Shown here: positions 18,201-27,955 of the stretch, piece after piece
Layout: every line of letters begins with the position of its first letter
How positions within the stretch are numbered: the first letter of the stretch is position 1
NCBI RefSeq assembly: GCF_019308285.1
Contig: NZ_WWEM01000020.1
Span: 431,164-495,163, forward strand
Direction: 5' to 3'
Length of the DNA: 64,000 nucleotides
From: Flavobacterium quisquiliarum
GTDB taxonomy: Bacteria; Bacteroidota; Bacteroidia; Flavobacteriales; Flavobacteriaceae
Translations under genes and position numbers: made by a program
Notes under the pieces: model-generated
What the model was told of the DNA's origin: nothing
The model's input: only the letters and a program-made list of their open reading frames with translations
The model's database searches: none

Positions 18201-19649
18201 TTTAAAGTTTTTGTCAAAAAGAATGAGCTGGTTTTGCTTGTTGGCTACCCAAATATTTTCGTTTTTGTCTTGAAACATGGCACGTACATCTTTAATGCCT
18301 AATTTTATTTGAGGATTTTCAATTTTTAAAGCTTTAAAATTATTTTGACTGAAAGTAACTTTTATAATTCCTGCTGTTTGTGTATTGTACCATAAATTAC
18401 CTTGTCGGTCAAAGTAGGCAATATGAAATTTATTACTGAAGTTTCCTTTGGGAAAATAAGCTGTAGTTTCAAAAGGAATTAAACGATTTGTAGCAACATC
18501 ATATTTTGAAAAACTGCCATTATTGGGTTGCACCCAGATTTCTCCTTTTGTATTGGTTAATACTGTCGCTTTTACTGAAAACTGAGTTAGTCCAGTTTCA
18601 TCAGCGCCTGCGGGAAAATAACTTACTTTTTTAGTTTTTATATTCACAGCGTAAATTCCGGCTTCATCATTATTGGTAAACCATAATAAATCTTGTGTTA
18701 GCCTTATAACGTTTATTTTCTTTTGTTCGAGATTTGTTATATCAGAAGTTTTAAACTTACTTGTTTGTCCAGTATAAATGTTCAGTAGACAAAAATCAGC
18801 CTGCTCAGTTATGGCGATAACTGTGGAAGGGTCTACTTTTTTTAGAATAATAATCTCGCCCTTTAAACCTAATTGATGTGTTCTATAGTTTTGTGTTCCT
18901 TTTGTATATTGAAGCAAATTGCTGTCAGCGCCTCCAAACCAGATTTCGTCTTCCAGTTCCAGTGCGCAGTAAAATGTTTTAGATTGTTCATTTGCTCCTA
19001 AAAGCGATTTTGGATTGGTCTGAAGTTGATTTGCTTTTAGCTGCATAATACCACGCTCCGTTAGAATCCAGCTGTTTTTGGAATGATCTTCAAAAACAGT
19101 TATGACTTTATTGCTATTTAATCGTCTATTGTCTTTGCTGAAAATTTGATAGGAATAACTATTGTTTGTAATGGCGATACAACCATTGTTTTTTGTGATA
19201 AGCCATACCAAACCTGACTTTTGAGGAAGTATCTGAGTAATTTCTATATTGTTTTTTACTACTTCTGGTATTAGTTCGGCTCCCCAAAATTCGTTTAGAG
19301 CAGGATCAAAGCAGTAAGCTTTGTTTTTGTTGGACAAAGTGCGCATCCAAATTTTTCCATAAGCATCTTCGGTAATCCAATCGATACGGTTGTTTTTCAT
19401 CAAAACTTTATCCGTAGCTTCTGTTTTGTAGTTTTTGAATCGATATCCATTATACTTGCTCAAACCATTAGTGGTAGCAAACCACATAAATCCTTTTTTA
19501 TCCTGAATAATGTGATTGATAATATTGTGTGGTAGTCCATCTTCCACCAGATAATGGTTAAAACTATAGTTCTGTTGGCTGTAACTGGTTAGGTTACTAA
19601 ATAGGAAAAACAGTAAGGCGTAATAATAATTTTTCTTAGAAAATTTCAT
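15261..19649 (-). CDS. Hybrid two-component system (HTCS) sensor-regulator of the PUL
   Basis: This 1462-residue single-chain regulator senses glycan breakdown products in the periplasm and activates PUL transcription. In order: signal peptide (ends SYSQQ), a double beta-propeller built of W-F/I-G-T repeats (about 30-790), a Y_Y_Y domain (about 800-890), one membrane segment (about 906-930), a histidine kinase with phospho-acceptor His956 in ISHELRTPLT, N box LMNLLSNAFKYTP and G box STGIGLSMV, a receiver domain with phospho-acceptor Asp1249 in VISDIMMP, and a C-terminal AraC-type HTH pair (about 1365-1462). All kinase and receiver residues look intact. It is transcribed against the flanking PUL genes. 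The two-part elements at 330 and 11938 are its likely targets (inference). Confidence 0.95.
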   Translation of the reverse strand: MKFSKKNYYYALLFFLFSNLTSYSQQNYSFNHYLVEDGLPHNIINHIIQDKKGFMWFATTNGLSKYNGYRFKNYKTEATDKVLMKNNRIDWITEDAYGKIWMRTLSNKNKAYCFDPALNEFWGAELIPEVVKNNIEITQILPQKSGLVWLITKNNGCIAITNNSYSYQIFSKDNRRLNSNKVITVFEDHSKNSWILTERGIMQLKANQLQTNPKSLLGANEQSKTFYCALELEDEIWFGGADSNLLQYTKGTQNYRTHQLGLKGEIIILKKVDPSTVIAITEQADFCLLNIYTGQTSKFKTSDITNLEQKKINVIRLTQDLLWFTNNDEAGIYAVNIKTKKVSYFPAGADETGLTQFSVKATVLTNTKGEIWVQPNNGSFSKYDVATNRLIPFETTAYFPKGNFSNKFHIAYFDRQGNLWYNTQTAGIIKVTFSQNNFKALKIENPQIKLGIKDVRAMFQDKNENIWVANKQNQLILFDKNFKKLGCISPDGQLVPQAVWKKPIYSIIQDKESVIWIGTRGDGLFKFTQKDQHYSYQVQRFKNIENNPNSLSNDNIYTIFEDQSKRLWVGTLTGLNLIRKRGNTLDFINQNGRLKNTLLEKHLHIRCIKQDKQGILYIGSTTGLLVVDGKKRFPELVSSIKVYEKTQQETACPKSNDIIDFCMTKSGQAFIATADGGISKVTTRDASGYPKEFKHYTQKEGLPSNNILSLLEDNDQNLWITTDYILTRFNPRAELFEVYSEVKPIMTFNNFTEATRIKLQSGELLFGYAEGLLHFFPNQIKSNNTIPTLALTDFQVYNQNSNNAPFNLSYSIDSNPVIELKHNQNFFNIEFAALDYINPENIKYAYKLEGFDENWNYTNDQHAAFYTNVPKGNYIFKVKSTNSQGNWVANERQINITVQPAIWNTWIAYIIYSMLVLGIIWGINHVVLTMYRLKTNTQMEKDMFEMKHKFFIDISHELRTPLTLITGPVDYLINDSGTSEVVKKQLTYVSQNTNRLQRLVNQILDFRKIQDQKLQISEINLTVFANDIFNNFLETAQERNITYLFEVEGEDFRLWADKSALEKILMNLLSNAFKYTPDGKSITLKITKTSNQLQLQVIDSGLGIQEDFQNRIFNRFSSYNTNANNPSTGIGLSMVKELVEQHHAEITFSSKANEGSTFTLRFKIGHNHFNDDVEILNEEPTAIIEIAKEENTIQKTNEKVKVLVVEDDLNLRTFIKNVLEEDYEVIEAEDGEDGYQKIVENTPDFVISDIMMPKLNGVDLLKKIRNNIETSHVPVVLLTAKTTIESQLEGMNYGADDYITKPFSVSYLRARIVNLLEQRKRLQSIFENYDKNTLKNEPSPKEDYEPKPHLVSDKDEEIMRKIMDCIEENIDNNEFSVEILGSTVGLNRTTLYYKIKSLTGYSPVEFIRDIRIKRAAQLLSDSQLLIKEIADMTGFSDMKYFTKSFKNKYGDTPTEYRQKHKA

Positions 19650-20007
19650 CGAAGTTGTAGTCTTGGTAAGGTTTAAGTAAGTGCCACTAAAATAGGAAAT
19701 TGTTTAATACGGTTTGGATTATTTGAACCTTAATTGTAATAAAGTTTACTGCTCCTTTATTTAGTTGATTGTTATCTGAATTATTCTGTAAAACTGTTAA
19801 AATGTTTAATTTAAGATAATATAGTATTGGCTTAGGATAAAATATGGTTGGATTATTTTGCTAATTGCTTCTAATTTTACAATTGTTAAAACATTCAATA
19901 AGCTAAGAATTATTGGCTATTTTTGATAAATGTGTATTTTACACGATTAAATATGTTTTGAACTCTTCTGGTTAAGTTAAAACTGAAATATTAAACTTTT
20001 TTTTTAT
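19650..20007 (+). other. Divergent promoter region between HTCS and GH127 genes
   Basis: This very AT-rich stretch has no gene. It holds a possible -7 element TATTTTTG at 19918-19925 for the GH127 operon (82-base leader, no -33 box at normal spacing) and a small inverted repeat GTGTA-TTT-TACAC at 19932-19944. The two-part element seen before SusC and GH105 is not present here. Confidence 0.4.
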
Positions 20008-23000
20008 ATGAAATTATCTAGACTATTACTATTTGCAATGTTGAGTTTGGGCTCCTTTAATAAAACGACTTTATGGGCACAAGGCGGAGATCAAATTCTG
20101 GACGGTATTGGCGAAACAGAATTGATTGCTCGTTATGTGTTTGATGGCGATGCAAAGGATTGGTCTCGAAATAATCTGCATGGTATTATGTCAGAGTCCA
20201 AAATGAAATTTGAAAATGATGCTCAATTTGGAAAAGTACTTTCTTTGACAGCAGGCAGCAATGCTTATGTTACGATTCCAGGAAGTGTATTTGCAAATGA
20301 AGAATCGTTAAGTATTTCAGGATGGATTTATTTACTTTCTGATCAGCGAAATCAGCATTTTTTTGATTTCGGAAAAAACAGCAAAACTCATTTTTTTGTT
20401 GCTCCGACTGGAAATAAAGAAAAGAATAACCTGCAAACGGAAATTACTACAGTAGGAGAAAAGTATAAGACTGATGGCCCTGTTTTAGAAACTAATAAAT
20501 GGGTTCATTTAGTAGTTGTAATTGATATTCCATCAAAGTCTTTAAATACTTATGTTAATGGCATTTTAACAGGAACAACTAAAATTGCAAAATTAAAACT
20601 AGATCAATTGTTTGATTCTAATACAGCTAAAAATAATGTTTTGAATATTGGGAAATCAATTTCGCCCGAAGATCCTTATTTAAAAGCCAAATTACATGAT
20701 TTTAGAATCTACAGAGTTCCTTTAACAGAAAAACAGATCGGAAAAATTTACCATAATTCTTTAAAAAGTGAAGCTGAAGAAGAGGAACCAGAACAGCCGA
20801 CAGGCGATCTGCCAAAATATCCTGTGAAAACTCCTCAATTGTATAATCAATATCTAACGGGCGTTTCAGATATCAAAGTACAGACTGTAGTGGGAGATCT
20901 TCCTAGATTACCCGGAACTTTAAAAGGAATATATGCTAACGGAATTGAAGGTCCCGAAGTTAAAGTAATTTGGCCTGCACCGACGGATAATAGTTCTGTG
21001 CTAAAAGCAGGACAATATACTGTGACCGGAATAGTTTCAGGTACAGAATTAAAACCTAAAGCAGTTGTTACCGTTCAATCGGCAAAAGAAGCTGCGACTC
21101 CAGAACTTAAACTAAAAGTGTTTAATTTAGATGAAGTAACATTAAGCTCAGATTCTCATGGACATGACACAAAATTTATTGAAAATAGAGAGAAGTTCAT
21201 TAAAACACTTGCAGCAACAAATCCGGATTCGTTCTTATATATGTTTCGCAACGCTTTTGGACAAAAACAACCCGAAAATGCAGAAGCTTTAGGGGTTTGG
21301 GATACACAGGATACCAAACTGCGAGGTCATGCAACAGGTCATTATTTAACAGCAATCGCTCAGGCGTATGCAAGTACAGGATATGACAGTGCGTTGCACG
21401 AAGATTTCGCAAAAAAAATGAATTATCTGGTCGATACGCTTTATGATTTGGCTCAACTATCTGGAAAACCTCAAACAGCTGGAGGACTTTCAGTATCAGA
21501 TCCAACAGCGGTTCCTTTCGGCCCAGGTAAAACAGCCTATGATTCTGATTTAAGTACAGAAGGAATTCGTACCGATTATTGGAATTGGGGAAAAGGTTTT
21601 ATCAGCGCTTATCCACCAGATCAATTTATAATGTTGGAAAAAGGCGCTAATTACGGAGGACAGAAAACACAAATTTGGGCACCCTATTATACTTTACATA
21701 AAATTTTGGCTGGTTTATTAGATGTTTACGAAGTAAGCGGTAATGAGAAAGCGCTCGAAATATCCAAAGGAATGGGAGATTGGGTGTATGCTAGAATGAA
21801 AAAATTGCCTAATGAAACGCTAATCAGCATGTGGAACAGATATATTGCTGGAGAATTTGGAGGAATGAATGAAGTGATGGCACGCCTTTACCGAATCACC
21901 AATGAAAAACAATATCTGGAAGTTGCTCAGTTATTCGATAACATCAAAGTATTTTATGGTGATGCTAAACATTCCAACGGATTAGCAAAAAATGTAGATA
22001 CTTTTCGTGGTTTACATGCCAATCAGCATATTCCACAGATTGTGGGTGCGCTTGAAATGTATCACGATTCCAAAACACCTGATTATTATCGTATTGCTGA
22101 TAATTTCTGGTATAAAACCACAAATGATTATATGTACAGCATTGGAGGTGTTGCTGGGGCAAGTAATCCTGCCAATGCGGAATGTTTTATCAGTCAGCCA
22201 TCAACAATTTATGAGAACGGATTTTCTGCAGGCGGACAAAACGAAACTTGTGCGACTTACAATATGCTGAAATTAACCAGCGGTTTATTCCTTTACGATC
22301 AGCGTGCGGAGTATATGGATTATTATGAAAGAGGCTTATACAATCATATTTTGGCTTCGGTAGCAGAGAATACACCAGCCAATACCTACCATGTTCCTTT
22401 GAGACCAGGTTCAATAAAACAATTTGGTAATCCAAAAATGGATGGTTTTACGTGTTGTAACGGAACAGCTTTGGAAAGCAGCACCAAATTGCAGAATTCA
22501 ATTTATTTTAAAAGCATTGACAATCAGGCTTTATATGTTAATTTATATGTTCCATCAACAGTAAAATGGAAAGAAAAAAATGTAACGATAGAACAGACGA
22601 CTTCTTTTCCAAATGAAGATCATACACAATTAACGATCAAAGGAGAAGGAAAATTTGATTTAAATGTACGTGTACCACATTGGGCAACGAAAGGATTTTT
22701 TGTAAAAATAAATGGAAAAGAGGTCAAAGTAAAAGCGGTTCCTGGAAGCTATCTTACTTTAAACCGTAAGTGGAAAGACGGAGATAAAATTGAATTACGT
22801 ATGCCTTTTCAATTTCATTTAGATCCTGTAATGGATCAGCAGAATATTGCCAGTTTATTTTATGGGCCGGTTTTATTGGCGGCTCAGGAAACAGAACCGC
22901 TTAAAGAATGGCGAAAAATAACTTTAGATGCTAAAGATTTAAGCAAATCAATAAAAGGGGATCCGGAGAAATTAGAATTTGTTGTTGACGGAATTCAATT

Positions 23001-23061
23001 TAAACCATTTTACAATACATACGGACGTCATTCGGTTTATCTGGATGTTACTTTGAAATAG
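20008..23061 (+). CDS. Beta-L-arabinofuranosidase (DUF1680; GH127/GH146 type) with LamG and Ig-like modules
   Basis: This 1017-residue exported enzyme heads a six-gene operon. It has a signal peptide (ends LWAQ), a laminin-G/concanavalin-like module (about 38-250) that may bind glycan, an acidic linker, a bacterial Ig-like domain (about 275-355) and a DUF1680 (alpha/alpha)6 catalytic domain (about 370-890) with a C-terminal beta-sandwich. The zinc-thiolate site of the known GH127 enzyme HypBA1 (Glu, Cys, Cys-Cys) is present as Glu746-x-Cys748 in QNETCATY and Cys816-Cys817 in FTCCNGT. HypBA1 acts on hydroxyproline-linked beta-L-arabinosides of extensin; GH146 relatives act on pectic beta-L-arabinose. 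I cannot separate GH127 from GH146 by eye. The nearby hydroxyproline operon makes an extensin-type substrate worth considering. Confidence 0.88.
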   Translation: MKLSRLLLFAMLSLGSFNKTTLWAQGGDQILDGIGETELIARYVFDGDAKDWSRNNLHGIMSESKMKFENDAQFGKVLSLTAGSNAYVTIPGSVFANEESLSISGWIYLLSDQRNQHFFDFGKNSKTHFFVAPTGNKEKNNLQTEITTVGEKYKTDGPVLETNKWVHLVVVIDIPSKSLNTYVNGILTGTTKIAKLKLDQLFDSNTAKNNVLNIGKSISPEDPYLKAKLHDFRIYRVPLTEKQIGKIYHNSLKSEAEEEEPEQPTGDLPKYPVKTPQLYNQYLTGVSDIKVQTVVGDLPRLPGTLKGIYANGIEGPEVKVIWPAPTDNSSVLKAGQYTVTGIVSGTELKPKAVVTVQSAKEAATPELKLKVFNLDEVTLSSDSHGHDTKFIENREKFIKTLAATNPDSFLYMFRNAFGQKQPENAEALGVWDTQDTKLRGHATGHYLTAIAQAYASTGYDSALHEDFAKKMNYLVDTLYDLAQLSGKPQTAGGLSVSDPTAVPFGPGKTAYDSDLSTEGIRTDYWNWGKGFISAYPPDQFIMLEKGANYGGQKTQIWAPYYTLHKILAGLLDVYEVSGNEKALEISKGMGDWVYARMKKLPNETLISMWNRYIAGEFGGMNEVMARLYRITNEKQYLEVAQLFDNIKVFYGDAKHSNGLAKNVDTFRGLHANQHIPQIVGALEMYHDSKTPDYYRIADNFWYKTTNDYMYSIGGVAGASNPANAECFISQPSTIYENGFSAGGQNETCATYNMLKLTSGLFLYDQRAEYMDYYERGLYNHILASVAENTPANTYHVPLRPGSIKQFGNPKMDGFTCCNGTALESSTKLQNSIYFKSIDNQALYVNLYVPSTVKWKEKNVTIEQTTSFPNEDHTQLTIKGEGKFDLNVRVPHWATKGFFVKINGKEVKVKAVPGSYLTLNRKWKDGDKIELRMPFQFHLDPVMDQQNIASLFYGPVLLAAQETEPLKEWRKITLDAKDLSKSIKGDPEKLEFVVDGIQFKPFYNTYGRHSVYLDVTLK

Positions 23062-23122
23062 ATTGAAATAAAAAACAAGACCAAAACCAAACAAAAAACA
23101 AACTAAACAAGCATAAACAAAG

Positions 23123-25810
23123 ATGGGAAACAAAAAATACAGACTTGGTTTATTATTATTTTTGGGCTGTACACTAAGTATTCAGGCTCAGGATTATTGG
23201 AGTAGAATTGAACAAAAAACACCTTCTTTGGGTATTGCAGAAGTTTATCAAAAAATAAATACACCTGCTTTTCAATTAAAACTGGTAAAAGCATCGCAGA
23301 CAGTTGCAGGTTTAAGACCCATTAAAAACTTAAACTTTGATTTTACGCCTAGTGATCGACTTGAAATTAGAGATAAAGACGGATTGTATCATCTTGGAGA
23401 TATCAATTTAAGAATTAAAGAAGGCAATGGCGATTGGCAGAGTTATTCTACAGCCGCAAAACGCGCAGCTATTACTCCTTTGGAAACTTCATCAAAAATC
23501 TTAGCGGCAGCGGATTTAGCGAATACTTTACCAAGTAATATTCCAGTTACTGTTAAACGCTTTTACGAACTTGATGGTAATCAATTGGTAATGCGATTTG
23601 AAATTACGAATAAATCGGATAATCCTATTGAGATTGGCGCATTAGGTATTCCAATGGTTTTCAATAATATTTTAGAAGGAAAATCACTGAATGAAACCCA
23701 CGCTCAAAATGTATTTTTTGATCCATATATAGGAAGGGATGCTGGTTATCTGGAAGTAAAAAGATTAAGCGGAGAAGGGCCTGCATTAGTAGTGCTTCCA
23801 AAAGAGAATATGCCTTTTGAAGCGTATCGTCCGTTATTGGATGATCCGACGCCGAGAAGTATTGTTTTTGAAGGTTTTCACGAATGGATGGTCTACAGTA
23901 AAGCTTACGCAGAAAATGAGTGGAAAAATGCACAGCAATGGAATACACCGACTTCATTAGTATTGAAACCAAAAGAGTCTAAAAACTTCTCTCTAAAGCT
24001 CGTACTTTCTGAAGGAATTGAAGATATCCAAAATACACTTGTAAAAGAAGAACTTCCTGTTGCAACCAGTATTCCGGGATATGTATTGCCTCAGGATATT
24101 AAATCGCAATTGTTTTTGAATTATAAAAGCGAGGTAAGCTCATTTGAAATTGAACCTAAAGGAGCATTGCAAATCAAAGAAGAAGGAAAAACGCCAAAAG
24201 GATTAAAAAAATATAGCGTTCATGGTGTAAAATGGGGACGTGCTGTATTGACAATCAATTATAAAAATGGTATAAAACAAACCATCAATTATAAAATTAT
24301 CAAACCTGAAAATGAAGTGATTAAAGATTTTGGTCATTTCTTAACGACAGCACAATGGTTCGATCAGCCGGATCCTATTTTCAAAAGAAACCCTTCGGTA
24401 ATTAGTTATGATTACGAAACTAAAAAGCAACTGACTCAGGACAGCAGGGCTTGGGTGGCTGGTTTAAGTGACGAAGGTGGAGCAGGAGGATGGTTGGCCG
24501 CAATTATGAAACAGCATATTCAGCCAGATAAAGAAGAAATCAAAAAATTAGAGCAATTTGTAGATAAAACGCTTTGGGGAAATATCCAGTACAGTGAAGG
24601 CAAGAATAAATACGGAGTTAAAAAAAGTGTTTTTTATTACGAACCAGATTCTCTGCCAAAAGGAACTTACAGTTCAGATGTAGATTATAAAACTTGGGCG
24701 GCCTGGAAACATAAAGAGGCAAACGATCCGGGAAGATCTTATAACTATCCTCATGTCGCGGCTGCTTATTGGACATTGTATCGATTAGCGAGATACAATA
24801 AAGATTTGGTGGAAACCAGAACTTGGGATTGGTATTTAAAACAAGCTTACCATACTTCAATTGCAATGACACAACTGGCACCTTATTATGCTCAGTTTGG
24901 TCAAATGGAAGGTTCTGTATTCCTGTTGATTTTGGAAGACTTGAAAAATGAAAATATGACCGAAATGGCCACTGATTTGGAAGCAAAAATGAAAGAAAGA
25001 GCCAATCATTGGAAAGCATTGGATTATCCTTTTGGAAGCGAAATGCCTTGGGATTCTACTGGTCAGGAAGAAGTATATATGTGGTCGGATTATTTTGGTT
25101 ATGATGAAAAAGCTGATGTAACTTTAAACGCAATTTTAGCTTATATGCCAACAATGCCGCATTGGGCTTATAACGGTAATGCACGAAGATATTGGGATTT
25201 TTTATACGGAGGAAAATTGTCAAGAGTAGAACGCCAGATTCATCATTATGGCTCTTCTTTGAATGCGATTCCGGTATTGAGACAATACAGAAAAAAATCG
25301 GATGATTTGTATTTATTGAAAGTAGGTTATGGCGGTCTTTTAGGCGGAATTTCAAACATTACCGAAGACGGATTTGGTTCTGCCGCTTTTCACTCTTATC
25401 CAACAGAGCTAAGAATTGATTATTTGTCTGGAGATTATGGTTCTGGTTTTTATGGCTATGCGGTAAATACAGCAACTTACATTACAAAAGATGCTGATTT
25501 AGGTTGGCTGGCTTTTGGTGGTAATGTTACTGTAAAAGGCGATTTGGTAAACGTAAAATTAACTACTGCAGCAAAATCTAAAGTTTTCATTGCACCAAAA
25601 CAATTGTGGTTGACATTAGACGCAGGAACTTTTGATACCATTACTTATAATACAAAAACAGAAGAAGTGGAAATTACTTTGAGCAGTCAAAACCAATTTA
25701 CTCCAAACGCTTATTTAAGAAGTGATAAAGACATAAAACTTTCTTACCCAAAGGTAAGAGGAGCGTATGAAATACCGTTGACTAATAAAGCGACTAAAAT
25801 TAAATTATAA
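23123..25810 (+). CDS. Exported DUF5695-like protein, putative glycoside hydrolase
   Basis: This 895-residue protein has a signal peptide ending SIQAQ. The first part (about 30-310) is beta-rich and resembles the N-terminal sandwich of many glycosidases. A small all-beta segment follows (about 330-390). The remainder from about 400 (GHFLTTAQWFDQPDP onward) is rich in Trp, Tyr and helices, suggesting an (alpha/alpha) toroid, with conserved-looking acidic segments in VAGLSDEGGAGGW and the DSTGQEEVYMWSDYFGYDE stretch. The overall pattern recalls the uncharacterised DUF5695 family found in PULs; that name is from memory. It lies 61 bases after GH127 and 5 bases before GH42, so it should act on the same glycan. 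No activity can be assigned from the sequence alone. Confidence 0.6.
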   Translation: MGNKKYRLGLLLFLGCTLSIQAQDYWSRIEQKTPSLGIAEVYQKINTPAFQLKLVKASQTVAGLRPIKNLNFDFTPSDRLEIRDKDGLYHLGDINLRIKEGNGDWQSYSTAAKRAAITPLETSSKILAAADLANTLPSNIPVTVKRFYELDGNQLVMRFEITNKSDNPIEIGALGIPMVFNNILEGKSLNETHAQNVFFDPYIGRDAGYLEVKRLSGEGPALVVLPKENMPFEAYRPLLDDPTPRSIVFEGFHEWMVYSKAYAENEWKNAQQWNTPTSLVLKPKESKNFSLKLVLSEGIEDIQNTLVKEELPVATSIPGYVLPQDIKSQLFLNYKSEVSSFEIEPKGALQIKEEGKTPKGLKKYSVHGVKWGRAVLTINYKNGIKQTINYKIIKPENEVIKDFGHFLTTAQWFDQPDPIFKRNPSVISYDYETKKQLTQDSRAWVAGLSDEGGAGGWLAAIMKQHIQPDKEEIKKLEQFVDKTLWGNIQYSEGKNKYGVKKSVFYYEPDSLPKGTYSSDVDYKTWAAWKHKEANDPGRSYNYPHVAAAYWTLYRLARYNKDLVETRTWDWYLKQAYHTSIAMTQLAPYYAQFGQMEGSVFLLILEDLKNENMTEMATDLEAKMKERANHWKALDYPFGSEMPWDSTGQEEVYMWSDYFGYDEKADVTLNAILAYMPTMPHWAYNGNARRYWDFLYGGKLSRVERQIHHYGSSLNAIPVLRQYRKKSDDLYLLKVGYGGLLGGISNITEDGFGSAAFHSYPTELRIDYLSGDYGSGFYGYAVNTATYITKDADLGWLAFGGNVTVKGDLVNVKLTTAAKSKVFIAPKQLWLTLDAGTFDTITYNTKTEEVEITLSSQNQFTPNAYLRSDKDIKLSYPKVRGAYEIPLTNKATKIKL

Positions 25811-25815
25811 TATAA

Positions 25816-27918
25816 ATGCATCTAAAATCAAAAAAACACTTTTTCAGAGGATTTTTACTGGGACTATTTGGAATAGGGATCAGTTTAAATGTTGCAGCTC
25901 AGAAATTTGACAAATTTTTCCCAAAGAAAGATTTAACCACTGTTGGAGTCTATTATTATCCAGAACATTGGGATCAAAGCCAATGGGATAGGGATTTGAA
26001 AAAGATTTCAGAAATGGGTTTTGAATTTACTCATTTTGGAGAATTTGCCTGGGCGCAGTTAGAACCTCAGGAAGGAGTTTATGATTTTAAATGGCTGGAT
26101 AAAGCGGTAGAAATTGCCGCTAAGTATAAACTGAAAATTGTAATGTGTACTTCGACGGCTACACCGCCTGTGTGGCTGGTTCGAAAGCATCCAGATATAT
26201 TGGCAACTTATGAAGATGGCACTAAAACAGATCATGGTTCGAGACAACATGCTTCATTTTCAAGTAATTATTACAGAAGCTATTCTTTAAAAATGATTGA
26301 AGAATTAGCGAAAAGATATGGCAATAATAAAAGCATTATAGGTTGGCAGGTAGACAATGAACCTGCACGTTTTCTGGATTATGGAGCCGATGCACAACAG
26401 CGTTATCGAAATTGGCTGAAAAACAAATACAAATCGATTGACGCCTTAAATGTGGCTTGGGGAAATAATTTTTGGAGTGGCACTTATACTGATTTTGAAC
26501 AAATTAATATTCCGCTTCATAAAGAATGGGGAATGAATTTACATTCGCAATTGGATCATTATCGATTTGCTGATGAAGAAACAGCCACTTTTCTGGATTC
26601 ACAGGCTATTACAATTCGAAAATATGTAAGCAAAGACCAATGGATTACTTCTAACTATAGATCCAATTACAATGAAAGTTTTGTGGGCATGAGTAAAGAG
26701 CTGGATTTTGATTGTTACACGCGTTATTTGGTTTACGGGGGAAGTTTAGGAATCGGTTCGCAAGGATATCGTTTGGGAGATTATTCCAGTATCGGAATGT
26801 CAAATGACTTTTTTCGTCCTTTAAAAGGAATGTACGGTTGTATGGAATTACAGCCGGGACAAGTCAACTGGGGAAGCATAAATCCGCAGCCAATGCCGGG
26901 AACTGTGCGTATGTGGCTGTGGCATGTTTTTGCAGGTGGCAGTAAATTTGCGTGTACGTATCGTTTTCGTGCGCCATTGTACGGTTATGAGCAATATCAT
27001 TACGGGATTGTTGGCACAGACGGAGTAACACCAACTCCCGGTGGTTTAGAGTTTAATCAGTTTATTAAAGAGATAAATACGCTGCGTAAAATGTATGATG
27101 CTAAAGCAGCATTGCCAGATTACTATTTAAAACGCAAAACCGGAATTTTGTTTAATGGGGATAATGTGATGGGAATCGATTTAAACAAACAAACAAAGGA
27201 ATGGAACACCATTGGACATTTTTTGAAATATTATAAAGCCACAAAATCTTTTGGAGCACCAGTTGATTTTGTGCGGGATTCGACGGATTTTTCTAAGTAT
27301 CCTTTCTTGATTGTTCCTGCTTATCAGATGATTGACCAAAAAATGATTGACAAATTGACTTTGTACGCTAAAAATGGCGGAAACTTGGTATTGAGCTGCC
27401 GATCCGGAATACAAAATCGTTTGGGACATCTTTGGGAAGCTAAGTTTTATGAACCGATGTGGAGCTTAATAGGTTCTGAAATAGAATCGTATGATTTATT
27501 AATGCCACAATCTCCGGGAGTAATAAAGTTCAATAATCAGGAGTTTGCATGGACAAGCTGGGGCGATTTATTAAAACCAAATAAAGAAACGGAGGTTTGG
27601 GCAACTTATGGAAGTGAGTTTTATGCTGGAAAACCAGCTGTTATTTCTAGAAGTTTAGGTAAAGGAACGGTAACTTACATTGGCGTAGATTCTAAAAATG
27701 GAGAACTAGAAAGACAAGTATTGCGAAAACTATATCAAAAGCAGAATGTAGCAATAGAAGATTATCCTGAAGGTGTAATGGTAGAATATCGTGACGGTTT
27801 TGGCATTGCAGTCAATTATTCTGATAAAATCTACGAAATCAATTTACCAAAAAATGCCAAGACAATTTTCGGAAATAACGCTGTAAAAACTTCTGATGTA
27901 TTAGTTTGGAAATATTAA
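25816..27918 (+). CDS. GH42 beta-galactosidase
   Basis: This 700-residue exported retaining beta-galactosidase probably trims beta-1,4-galactan or arabinogalactan side chains. After a signal peptide (ends NVAAQ) the TIM barrel starts with VGVYYYPEHWDQSQWDRDL and GFEFTHFGEFAW, typical of GH42. Acid/base Glu182 is in GWQVDNEPAR and the nucleophile is Glu344 in GCMELQPGQVNWG. A trimerisation-like domain follows (PAYQMIDQKMIDKL) and a short C-terminal beta domain. Length is normal for the family. Unlike many cytoplasmic GH42 enzymes it carries an export signal, as usual for Bacteroidota PULs. It starts 5 bases after the DUF5695-like gene. Confidence 0.93.
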   Translation: MHLKSKKHFFRGFLLGLFGIGISLNVAAQKFDKFFPKKDLTTVGVYYYPEHWDQSQWDRDLKKISEMGFEFTHFGEFAWAQLEPQEGVYDFKWLDKAVEIAAKYKLKIVMCTSTATPPVWLVRKHPDILATYEDGTKTDHGSRQHASFSSNYYRSYSLKMIEELAKRYGNNKSIIGWQVDNEPARFLDYGADAQQRYRNWLKNKYKSIDALNVAWGNNFWSGTYTDFEQINIPLHKEWGMNLHSQLDHYRFADEETATFLDSQAITIRKYVSKDQWITSNYRSNYNESFVGMSKELDFDCYTRYLVYGGSLGIGSQGYRLGDYSSIGMSNDFFRPLKGMYGCMELQPGQVNWGSINPQPMPGTVRMWLWHVFAGGSKFACTYRFRAPLYGYEQYHYGIVGTDGVTPTPGGLEFNQFIKEINTLRKMYDAKAALPDYYLKRKTGILFNGDNVMGIDLNKQTKEWNTIGHFLKYYKATKSFGAPVDFVRDSTDFSKYPFLIVPAYQMIDQKMIDKLTLYAKNGGNLVLSCRSGIQNRLGHLWEAKFYEPMWSLIGSEIESYDLLMPQSPGVIKFNNQEFAWTSWGDLLKPNKETEVWATYGSEFYAGKPAVISRSLGKGTVTYIGVDSKNGELERQVLRKLYQKQNVAIEDYPEGVMVEYRDGFGIAVNYSDKIYEINLPKNAKTIFGNNAVKTSDVLVWKY

Positions 27919-27955
27919 TATCATTTAAAAACGCTTCAACTTAATTTTATTAGCA

